A DNA stretch of 64,000 nucleotides from Thermothielavioides terrestris NRRL 8126. Lineage: Eukaryota; Ascomycota; Sordariomycetes; Sordariales; Chaetomiaceae. The DNA lies in NCBI RefSeq assembly GCF_000226115.1, contig NC_016461.1, positions 2,790,001-2,854,000 of the forward strand. Direction: 5' to 3'. Numbering within the stretch: position 1 is the first letter of the stretch; every line of letters starts with the position of its first letter. A program made the translations under genes and the position numbers. Shown in pieces: positions 48,201 to 57,900 of this stretch. The notes beneath the pieces were generated by a model. That model did not search any database. It was not told where the DNA came from and saw only the letters and a program-made list of their open reading frames with translations.

Positions 48201-48537
48201 CGGCGCGCTCGTGCTCGACTTTGCGCGCGCGTACGCCGCCGTCGAAACGGAGAAGCAGCCCTCCCTGGCCGACCCCGAGGGGCCCAAGGACTACATGTCG
48301 TGGATCCTGCACCTGCTGGTCACGAAACACGACCTCCTCAGAAAGGAGCAGGTCATGAAGCAGGTGCTGTACTATCTCATGACGACGACGTCGCTCCGCG
48401 CGTTCGGCAAGTTTAACATGGTGAAGCCGCAGTTGCTGTTCCGCGTGGGCGAGCCCGGCTGGATAGAGCGCGCGGCGGTGCAGCTCGGGCAGGAGCTGGA
48501 GAAGGTCCATGAGAATCGTGATCCCCAGCGTTTTTGA
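45219..48537 (+). CDS. Large subtilisin-like (S8) protease with N-terminal helper region
   Basis: Exons 45219-45605, 45683-46200, 46268-47756 and 47824-48537 give 1,035 residues; a further in-frame 66-nt intron (47270-47335) is possible. Residues 1-300 are a helical N-terminal domain (MALSCYRQLENITLGQILCT). Residues about 300-600 include SLAEVLTEELHHQEKMVLCWHIARAVLD and HILSLGVVLLQVLLG, resembling the DUF7580-type region of fungal NLR-associated proteins. The protease follows: VAILDTGCN (Asp700), QHGSVMTYL (His759), FAAAGNN (oxyanion Asn) and GTSCATAIAA (Ser915), so the triad is complete. No signal peptide is seen, which fits a cytosolic regulator rather than a digestive enzyme. Fungal gasdermin-like genes are known to sit beside subtilisin-like genes (HET-Q1/HET-Q2 in Podospora); this neighbour arrangement is the same. 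Confidence 0.85.
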
Positions 48538-48990
48538 TGTCATTATTAAACGTTCAGTTCAAACTTTCAAGGTTTATGCATGGGTTATGGTAGGGGATTT
48601 GCATGAAAGGGCGAGCATTGCATGGGACCTGGGGCTACAGGGACTCGGTATGGCATATTCAGGATAATTGATGTCCAGTCGGAAGCATTGACATGTACTA
48701 TTAGCTTATAGACGATACGGGATAGGGGTGAACATGCTCTCACATATTCACGTCAAATTGTAACCCCCATGAGTCCGGCTCACGACCGCGCTTTGCACGA
48801 ACAATACCTTATGCTCCGCACTCCTGAGCGGGCGGTATCCTCGCCAATGAACCAGACTGTCTCTGCGTCGAAGCCATGGGTGGGAATCACAGCATACCCC
48901 CTCTGGTTGGCCACGATTCTCTGTCTAACGTAATCGGTAAAGTTTGCATCGGTCTAGCATTCCTCAGCTGTCAGGCCGGTTTCGAATCCC
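48538..48990. other. Intergenic region downstream of the protease gene
   Basis: No gene is supported. It ends at the foldback element. A GGTTTCGAATCCC string just before the element resembles a tRNA T-loop but no cloverleaf can be built around it. Confidence 0.35.
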
Positions 48991-49493
48991 TTGTCGTTTC
49001 CAAACACCAGGCGAAAGTGGGTTTTCCAAGCACCAAGAGAAAACACAGGTTTTTTGCAGAAACCAAAAAACAGATTCTACAACAGTAGCTCACACAACGC
49101 CTGCGTGCAGTATAGAGAGCTTTAAATATACATATTCGATGCCGTAGAATCTAAATCCACCGTCAGATTGATGGCGCGCAAATGCGCGACGTGATATTGA
49201 TAGGCGTAAAATTACAGGTATTTTACACAAAATGCAGGGGTTTCTAGTGTATCTTACGGTATTATTACACTCATCATTATCTTCGCGCGTATTGCGCGCA
49301 CCATTAATTTGACGGTGGATTTGAATTGTACGGCATTGAATATATATATATAGACATCTCTATACTGCGCGTAGCCGTTGTGTGGGCTAATATTGTGGAA
49401 TCTTGGTTTTGGATTCTGCGAACAACGTGTGGAAAAAGGGTGTGTGTTGCAGACTTCCTGGACCCACTTTCGCGTGGTGTTTGGAAACGACAA
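48991..49493. mobile_element. Foldback / MITE-like element with long imperfect inverted repeats
   Basis: The two halves are reverse complements over about 250 bp each, meeting near 49,240. The outer ends match best: TTGTCGTTTCCAAACACC at 48,991 and its complement ending at 49,493, each followed inward by CGAAAGTGGG. Inner matches include AGTATAGAGA, ATGCCGTA, AAATCCACCGTCA and GCGCGCAA. The middle holds a short hairpin of its own (GTAAAATTACAGGTATTTTAC). It has no coding capacity. No target duplication longer than 2 bp (CC) is seen, so the superfamily cannot be assigned. Confidence 0.7.
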
Positions 49494-50419
49494 CCAACGT
49501 CAAAGCGCTCTAGGGAGCATATCCGTTCCTTTGTCGAGTGTACAGCTGTAACCAGCCAGGTGAGCCTGAGGAGCCCGCCACAGTGCCCCGAATCGATAAG
49601 TATCACTCTGGCTTCGTCCGTCGCTTCCGGCGACGCACTGCTGTGGCATCACTACCCTCGTCTTGCGCCATCATCTTTCGCACCTGACTGGGAGAACGGG
49701 CTCGATGGGCAAGTCGGTGCTGGATCTTGACCCTCTGCTTGAGGAAGCTCTTGAGGAAGCACCACGCCCTGGTTTCGAACGCTTTTCGCTGCAACAGACG
49801 TTCCATTCGGTTGTGTGCGGAGAAGGCTCAGCAGAACCGGCGTGTTGGGCCATTGCAAGCGCGACCCGGCAGGGGGGTGCATCGTTAGGCGCCTCGAGAC
49901 TCGCCGAACTCTGTTGTGATTCGTGGTCTTCCGCAGCCAGGAAAGCCCGAGCCTGATGGCGCGTGGAGGGTGGTCGCTGGTTTCACCCGACATCACCATC
50001 ACAGCCACAGCCCCCCGGGGTCGATGCCGGGGGGCCAGCCCTCATTTTCAGCCCGGCGCTTCTGGCAGTGAAAGTTCCCCCAAAAGGATGAACTCTAAGC
50101 GCCCAGAGTTTCCCATCCATGAAACACGTGTTAGTGATAGCAAACTGCTTTTTGCAACAACTTGCATGCAACCAAGCGGCTGGCCCCTGCTTCGGCTGTG
50201 GAAGGTTGACATTGGTGCATACCTGACGCAGGATGCCTTTCTATAAATATCAGGAGGTAGCCGTCGTGCGTGCCTCCGGCTCTCGCGTTTGTTCACTCGA
50301 CCACGCTCAAAACGATCAGTGATTATTTCTTGAATTATTGCATGAATTCGGCCGGTCGAGTTCAAAGGCACGAGCAGCCAGAATCGGAGAGCGAAGTCGA
50401 CTACCTGTACACAGACAGC
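49494..50419. other. Intergenic region upstream of the dynamin-like gene
   Basis: Several short open frames on both strands, none with domain motifs. Probably contains the promoter and 5' leader of the dynamin-like gene. An upstream in-frame ATG at 50,342 could extend that protein by 26 residues. Confidence 0.4.
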
Positions 50420-53400
50420 ATGGGCTCTCTCGAGACTCCGCCGCCGCCGCAGGTGGATCTTGATGCTGAGTCGCTGGCGCAACTCAACGACCCCCAGGCG
50501 AAGGCGCTGCTCGACACCATTGACAGTCTCCGGGAGATCCATGTCGGCGACATCGTCAACCTGCCGCAGATCATCGTCGTCGGCGACCAGTCGTCGGGCA
50601 AGAGTTCCGTGCTGGAAGCCATCTCGCGCGTGCGCTTCCCCGTCGACGGCGACTTGTGCACGCGCTTCGCCACGGAGCTCGTTCTGCGCCGCGCCAGTGA
50701 GACAGCCGTGCAAGTCAGCATCCAGCTCGCGGACAGCGCGCCCGGGCCGGTTGGGCAAGGATCCGTCTTGGGCCAGCCATTCCATAGGGAGGCCTTCGAC
50801 CGGGAGGCCTTGCCCGACATAATCCGCGAAGCCAAGACGCGCATGGGCGTTTGCGAGGGGAGCGCCAAGAGATTCTCACGGGACATCTTGCGGGTCGAGA
50901 TTTCCGCACCAGACGTGTACCCTCTGACGCTGGTCGACCTTCCTGGCATTTTCCACAGCGCGACGGCCGACCAGAACCAGGCCGACAAGGAGATCGTCGA
51001 CCAGCTGGTGGCGAGCTATATGAGCCAGCCGAAGAGCATCATCCTCGCCGTCGTGGCCGCAAACAATCAGCTCGCCAACCAGGCGGTTCTGCAGGTGGCT
51101 CGGAAGCACGACCCGTCCCGCGAGCGCACCATTGGCGTCATCACCAAGCCCGACCTGGCCGGACCTGGGTCGGCTAACGAGCGCAAGTACCTGGACCTGG
51201 CCAAGGGCCTCGAGAGCATGCACAAGCTCACCCTCGGCTGGTACGTTCTGCGCAACCCGTCCGAGAGCGAGAGGTCTTCGGGGGTTGACGCCCGAGATGA
51301 TATCGAGCAGCGCTTCTTCCGGTCCGGCGCCTGGAGCTCCATCCTGCCGGCGAACAGGGGCGTCGAGAGCCTGCGGAAGCGTCTGAGTAAAGTCCTTCTC
51401 GACCACATCAGGACCAACCTACCGGGCCTGATCCAAGATATCGAAGCAAATCTGAAGAAGCGCCAGGAGGCGCTGGATCGTCTTGGCAGCTCGCGGTCGA
51501 CGCCCGAGGAGCTCCGCTCGTACTTGCTCGGCATCGCCGAGGACTTTCAGTGGCTGGCCCGCGACGGGATTGAGGGTCGGTACAGCAATGAGGACTTCTT
51601 TGGGGGCATCGAGGAGCAGAAGACAAAGCTGCGCGCCAAGCTGCGCAACATGAACCGCGCTTTTGACGCCGTCATGAATCTCAAAGGCGCCCGATACAAG
51701 ATCCTGTGGGACAACAGGGGTGCTGCTGACGAGAATCCGGGCGATGAGGATGGCGACTACGACGAGAACGACGAGAACGACGACTACGACGAGAACGACG
51801 AGAACGACGGGAACGACGACTACGACGAGAACGACGACAAAAACGATGATGATGTTGAAGACGCACCAAAATATCCAGCCTACCTGCGGAAACTGATGGA
51901 CGAATACGACGTGCCACACCCAGAACCCAAACGTGAAGCAGAGCTCAATGCGGAGCTGCAGCTGCAGGCCTCGTTCAACCTGGGCCGCGAATTCCCCGGC
52001 GAAGCCAACAGCGAGCTCGCCCTCCAGCTGTTCAAGAAGCAGGCCAAGCCGTGGAAGAACATCGCCTGGACTCACCTCCGGAAAGTGTTGAAGGTCTGCG
52101 AAGAGTTCGTTGAGGAGGCCTTCCGGCACGTCATCGGCACCGACGAAACCACCTTCAGTGCTGTCCTGAGCGACTGCGTGGACCCCTTCTTTGCCGAGCG
52201 GGAGGAGCTGCTACGTAAAAAGATGCAGGAGCTGCTTCTTCCCTACGAACAGAGTTACGGGTTGCCACTCGAGGACGAGTTCAGCCTCAAAATGGAGGAA
52301 AAGACGCTCCGCCGACTGGCCGGTCGGCTCGCCGATCACCTTGGAGAAGTCCACCCTGAACTGTTCCGAAACAAAGCGCGCCTGAGCCGACAGATGCTCC
52401 AGAAGGCCGTCCGTAACCTGGGCCAGGTTCGGCGGGACGAATTTGCCGCCTCGAGAGTGATTGATATGGCCATCTCTCATTATGAGGCGAGTTGAAAAGC
52501 CTCCCTTGATTGCCCCTTCCGCGTTTCTCTGAAGCCCGCCATGGACTATCTTGGCTAACGCCGTACAAACATGCCAGATGTCACTGCGGACCTTTGTCGA
52601 CAACATCATCAATCTCGCAGTCGAGGGCTGTCTGGTCTGCGACCTTCCGAACATCCTGACACCGAGGAAGGTCGACAAGATGAGCGCTGACCAGCTGACG
52701 GAGCTGGCCGCCGAGTCGGACGAGGTGCAGAGCCAGCGAATGGTTCTCCGGAGAGAGGTCCGCATCCTCAGGGAGGGCCTGCGCAGGTGCCAGAGGAACA
52801 GGCCGAGAGAGCTGACAGGTGGGTCAGTGACATTCAACACAGGGAGCGCCGGTCTTTCGGGAGGCTCAGACCCCGGATGCCGAGCCGCCGCTTCCACCAT
52901 GACTCACCGGCCTCCGGCTGCTGCCGGTTCCGGACAGGAGTCGCCGAAAACAGATACCTATTGAGGGCAGAGCCTTGTTCAGGACTAACAGTCGTCTCAG
53001 CACCCGCCGTGCCCTCCACGCCAACGGCTCTCGCGGGGAATCCGACGCGGCCTTCAGCGTCAGATAGCAGTCAGCAGCAGGCAGTGACCACAGGGTCACA
53101 ACCCCGTCTGTCACCGAGTCCAGCATCTCCCGCGTTAACACCCGCTGCGGACACTCAGGCCCCTGCAAAGCCCTTCCCCTTCCTGTTCCAGTTTCCAGCT
53201 ACCACCAGCGCCCCTCCTCAGACCTCCGGCACGGGGTCTATCTTCAGCCATTCGGGAGGCACCACATCTATTTTTGCTGCCGCTTCAGCACCAGCAGCGG
53301 CCTCCGCTCCGCCCGGAACTAGCCTTTTCTCGTCCTTCAAGTTCAGCGACGCCCTCAACGCTTCAGAGGGAAAACACCCCCCTGCCCATCCTCCCGCTGC

Positions 53401-53773
53401 CCACGCCCGTCGACCTGCCCAGCACGCTGCAAACCTTCGTCCCCGCATCCGCGTCCGCCTCCCGCCTTCCACGCTCTTCCCTTCCACGTCCAACTCGACC
53501 GCGACGCGATCTAACGTCACCACCTTCGGCACCCCCAGCAGTAAGGCAAGCATATCTGGTCTGTTTGGCGCCCCGAATCCAGAGAACAAGGCCGCTGCCG
53601 CAAGCGGCACCAGCGCACCGTCACTGCTTGGAGCGAACGCGACAGCTGCGCAGGCCACGACGAGCACAGCCACTACCCCCACAGCCGGTAAAGGTGGGAG
53701 TCAAACGAGTACGGGCCGCAGCACAAACAACGTCATTACCGGCGGCGGCGGAGCGGGCGTTGTCGGTGCGTGA
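50420..53773 (+). CDS. Dynamin-like (Mx-type) GTPase with acidic repeat and FG/Ser/Thr-rich tail
   Basis: Proposed exons: 50420-52486, 52578-52818, 53001 to about 53,765. The start at 50,420 has A at -3 and G at +4. GTPase motifs: GDQSSGKSS at residues 55-63, DLPG at 173-176 and TKPD at 242-245; LPQIIVVGDQSSGKSSVLE is typical of fungal dynamins. The middle/stalk follows, interrupted by an Asp/Glu/Tyr/Asn repeat (DDYDENDEND units, 51,740-51,850). The GTPase-effector part spans intron 1 (...VIDMAISHYE | MSLRTFVDNIINLAVE), which appears to be GC-AG (GAG|GCGAGT). The tail, reached through a GTGGGT-donor intron (52819-53000), carries GSIF, SIFAA, SLFSSFKF, FGTPSS and GLFGAPNP, recalling FG nucleoporins. 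Dynamins self-assemble to remodel membranes. The 3' end is unresolved (see the exon at 53,926). Confidence 0.82.
51739..51850 (+). repeat. Acidic minisatellite in the dynamin-like gene
   Basis: Repeated GAC GAC/GAG TAC/AAC units encode runs such as DYDENDEND. They lie in the stalk-loop part of the protein, where length can change in frame. Confidence 0.8.
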
Positions 53774-53925
53774 TGCTCGCTCTGCTTCTCCCAGTTAGTG
53801 CCTGCCTTTCCTGCCTCACTGCTACACCCTACAACCCCATGAGCATGTGTATAAGAAAAAATTCCCGTGGCTACGAGACTGGCTCCGGGGAGCGTGCTAA
53901 CTAACCGTGTTCCTCGGCTTGGCAG

Positions 53926-54102
53926 GCTCCTCATTCTCCCCCCTCCACCCCCGCCACCGCCGCCACCAACCAGTCATTCCTGTCGCCATCCAACGGGGAG
54001 CATGCCCAAGAGCTGAAGGAAGAGTGGGAATTTTCGCAGCCCTCTGTTCTAGAAGAAGAGGGGGCTGCGAATCTCTTCTGGAAGAAGAGACGGCTGCGAT
54101 AA
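53926..54102 (+). CDS. Possible terminal exon of the dynamin-like gene
   Basis: After a clear branch and acceptor (GCTAACTAAC at 53,896, then GGCTTGGCAG) a frame with good codon bias reads APHSPPSTPATAATNQSFLS, then QELKEEWEFSQPS, and ends in a basic run before a stop at 54,100-54,102. No donor upstream gives exactly this phase: GTGCGT at 53,766 leads to a different, poorer frame. So either the donor is missed, or the gene ends at 53,773. Confidence 0.35.
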   Translation, partial: APHSPPSTPATAATNQSFLSPSNGEHAQELKEEWEFSQPSVLEEEGAANLFWKKRRLR

Positions 54103-54763
54103 TCCTCACTTTTTCCTTCAGCCCTCGGGTAATACCTATTCAGGACGCTGACAAGCTGAGATATGCCGGGATGTGAGCATGTGCCGCTGCTGGACACGTC
54201 GGGCGCGACAGATTGCGTGCGACTCTTTGCTGGTGGCTGCTACAGGGATGGGTTATAGGAGCGGGTAATGTATGCCTGCGCACAGGACAGTTGGCAGATG
54301 CGGTCCCCTGAGGAGTTGTGGCTTAAGTGGATGATGGAAAGCGATAGGGTAAAGATGAGTAATGTCGTATAGGGGCTGGGATGGCTAGGTAGTTGGGTAC
54401 CACGGATCGATGGGTTGTAAGTGATGGGTATGTACAGTTCAAGTGAGGGCAGAGACTTGTAATTGTATGTAGGATAGGTGCTTGGTCCGTTACATGTCGA
54501 ATTGAATACCTATGGTAACTTCCTGTGATTGTGCCATGGATAGATTACTTTCGTCGGCGTGGCACAAACGAATGACGGAAATAGGAGGCATCCACCTGGG
54601 GAGCTAGCGGTGACCTCTCGAACAATCAGCGGGGTACCTAGCCATTGTGACCATGGGTCTGCCCGGATTGTAATTGGCAATACACAACCCAATTGCTGTG
54701 TATATGTACTCCACAGTGCAGTGACTCCAGAGCGGGCGCGCCAAGTGCCGACGTCCTAGATTT
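54103..54763. other. Intergenic flank left of the Copia element
   Basis: Host-like sequence with no supported gene. It ends at the GATTT target site (54759-54763). Confidence 0.4.
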
Positions 54764-54982
54764 TGACAGAGCTACTACGCTGGATAGAGACAAGGAAGCT
54801 ATCACGAAGTGCCTAATATACAGAGACGGCGATCAATGATGGTGTTGTTCGTTGTTGTTGATCAAAGTGTATGTAGAAGAGGGCTACTCTGGGCATCTAG
54901 ATCTATAGCTCTAGTGGATCCTAATTACGGCAGTATGGCCCGTGGGTGCCGAGCCCCTAGTATTGAGGCCTAGGTTCTGATA
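54764..54982. repeat. LTR, left copy of the Copia element
   Basis: 219 bp starting TGACAGAGC and ending TCTGATA; the terminal CA has become TA by a RIP-type change. Confidence 0.92.
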
Positions 54983-57900
54983 CACCCCCCTAGGTCGAGC
55001 TATAGCTTTGGCCTGTTTACTGTATTTAGTAATCTTGATGCTATCACTATCCTTATAATCTTCCTAATTCGGTTGTTCTATAGTGTTGAGGTCTTTCTAT
55101 CGCCTAGATCCTTCTAAGTGCCTACCTATCTTAATTCTATACGCTTAAGTAGTAAACTAAACCTTCTTTTTAGCTATAGCTATTGGCTTGTTCGCTAGTT
55201 GTTCTGTCTTACGTACCTAGTTGGTATATAGTTCGATTAGGTACTTAATATTAATTAGATTGTATATAGCAATGAACTGCTTATAAAGCTCTAGGCTTAG
55301 CGCCTTTGTTAAGCTATCTACTAGTATTTCCTTAGAGGGTATATATTCCACTTTAATCCTCCTATTCTACGCTTCCTAATATAGCTAGTAGTTGTAGATA
55401 TTAATGTACTACAACTTAGTCTATAGAGCAGCCACTTTAGCTATAATTAGCCTAATCGTCTAGCGGTTGTTACACTAAATAGAGAGGTGGTAGTCGTTCA
55501 GTTCGATCGATAGCTCCTTTAATAGGCGCTATAGGAATATACCTTCCTTAGCTACCTACGCTAGGGCGAGGAGTTCTACCTCTATAGTTGATATAATAAT
55601 AGTATCTTATTTACTAGCTTGCTATATAATAAACCTACTAAATAGTATAATTATATAACCTTATAAGCTCTTATAGTCAAGGCTATTGTTAGCGAAGCTA
55701 GTATTGCTAGCTACAATTAGGATATCGCTATTGCCTAGTTGAAGTGCTAGGAACTATATATTATAGAGGTAATATAGCACTCTGTTAGCTACCTTATAGT
55801 GTTCTAGTTTAGGGTTCTAATTGAACTATACGAGCTATAACGTTGCAAAGGCGATATCTAGCTATATATTAATAGCTATATATAGAATAGAGCTGATCTT
55901 CCTTTGATATAGGCCTACTGAACCGTTGATTACGATTTCCAAGTATAGGAGCAGTTCCTTTGTATCTATAGGCGTTTTCTCTTTCTTCTAGTTTTATATA
56001 AGCTAATAGATCTTCTTGATATACGCTGTTTAGCTAAGCTATACTAGGCGCTTTATTCGATTGTAGTAGACCTCTATTCTAAAGAACCAATGTAGGTCAT
56101 CGCTACCTATAAGTTTATAATAGGCCCTTAGGCCGTTGATCAGTTCTCCTATACGCTTATAGTCTCTCTTACGGTATATAAGGACGATGTTATCGATATA
56201 GAAGAAGATGATAATGCCTTTGTTCGTTATAATACAAGGTTCCTAAGGTATAGCTTGGAAACCTAGGCTCTTAAGCGTATTGGTTAGTGCCCTCTACTAG
56301 AGGAGGGGCGACTACTATAGGCTATATAGAGCCTTCTTTAGCTTTAATACCGTTCTAGGCTTGCGATAGCCCTGTGGTATATATATAAAGACATCCTTAT
56401 CGATCTCTATATTTATAAACGTATTGATAGCATTAAATTGCTTTAGTTTGAGGTCGAAGTGTACTATAGTTGCAAGGACTGTTTTAAACGATTATATAGC
56501 TAGAGTTGCTATATAGTTCTCTTCCGCCAAAGTCCTCTATTGCTAATCGCTATAGACAACTAGTCTTACTTTACATTTGACGAGATGCCCTATTTTATTA
56601 AGCTTATAGATATATACCTATATACTATCAAGGATCTAATTGCCGCTAACTTGATTGTTGTAATAGCTAACCTCCTCTTAGGATTATTTGATCTTATAGC
56701 TACGTAGGTAATTACATTTAGCCTCTAGAAAAAGCTCTCCTAGTAGATAGTCCTTAAGGTCTATATACCATTTTAGCTCTAGCAGTAGCTATAACTAGTA
56801 GATAGTATTTAGCTTATTTATTTGCTTTAGCTAGGCGACCTTTTCGTATATAAGCTTTCTTTCTTCCTCCTTCTATTTAGCTAGGTAGGTTATCTTCCTA
56901 ATTAGGCGCCTCGCTTCCGCCTTAGGACCTAGCGTTCCTATATAGAAGGCCACCTACTATAGCTCGAACTTATACTTAGCTTCAGTTCTAGGTACGCTAG
57001 GGGCGCTCTTCCTCTGTTTAGAGGAGGGTAGTAGAGAGCCAACGAAGGCTACTACTATAAGTATAGCTAGTAACGTTGGCGGTAGTGTTAGATAAAGGAA
57101 CTTAGGGAAGGTCCTAGAGGCATCGCCCTTTACTACAATAGTATCTAGGGCTTCTTCGATAGTAGTGATTACTTCTGCTTGTTCAGTCTCTAATAACGTA
57201 CCTATCGTTATAGTAGACTCCTCTTCTTCTTCTTCTTCTACTATAGGCAATAGTTCGTTATCGCTTTTATAATTGGCATTATCTATATGTCTAGCTTAAA
57301 GCTAGCGTTTCAGCTCTTTAAGGTCCACCTAGACAAGGCTTTAAGCGATTTTATATTTATTGCTAGAGAACACTTGCCTCTTATCAAAGATGATATCGTA
57401 GGTATAAATCACTTAGTTAGTAGATAGGTTTTAGATACAATAGATATTTAAAGAGTTATATCCAATAAGATATCCGACCTAGGCTTTTGGTTAAAGGCGC
57501 TCTAGGCGCTTCTACTTCTTCTTTATAGTATCCGTTATTGCAAACGCCTTACAACTATAGACTTTTAGGTGGCCTTGGTACAGCTTATACTCTAATGCGT
57601 TGAGGCTATCTCTAGTAGCCAAGGAGCTATAAAAGCGCTTTAGTAGTATTCTCTATTTAGTAGTTAAACGAGGTATTCTATTGTATAGATATACTACTAC
57701 TCTAGTGATCTTTAGCCACAGTTGCCATAGTAACTACGTACCGTTGGCCATTGCTCTAGCCTTCTCCTTAATTATATCTCCTAAGCGCTCGACGCCGCTA
57801 TTCTAGGTAGGGGTATCAGGTATAGAGGGCTCTATCTTAATACCCTACTTGTATACCTAGTTGGTAATAATACTTGCCTAGGTGAACTCGTTATTATACT

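Noticed and set aside
48975..48990. GGTTTCGAATCCC resembling a tRNA T-loop
   Set aside because: The flanking bases cannot form the T stem, and no D or anticodon arm or acceptor pairing could be found upstream.
49326..49956. Plus-strand frames downstream of the foldback element
   Set aside because: The first overlaps the inverted repeat and the second lacks any motif, leader or splice-consistent extension.
54034..54072. Inverted repeat TTCGCAGCCC...GGGCTGCGAA as a terminator hairpin
   Set aside because: Bacterial-type terminators are not expected here; it lies in a possible exon and may be chance.
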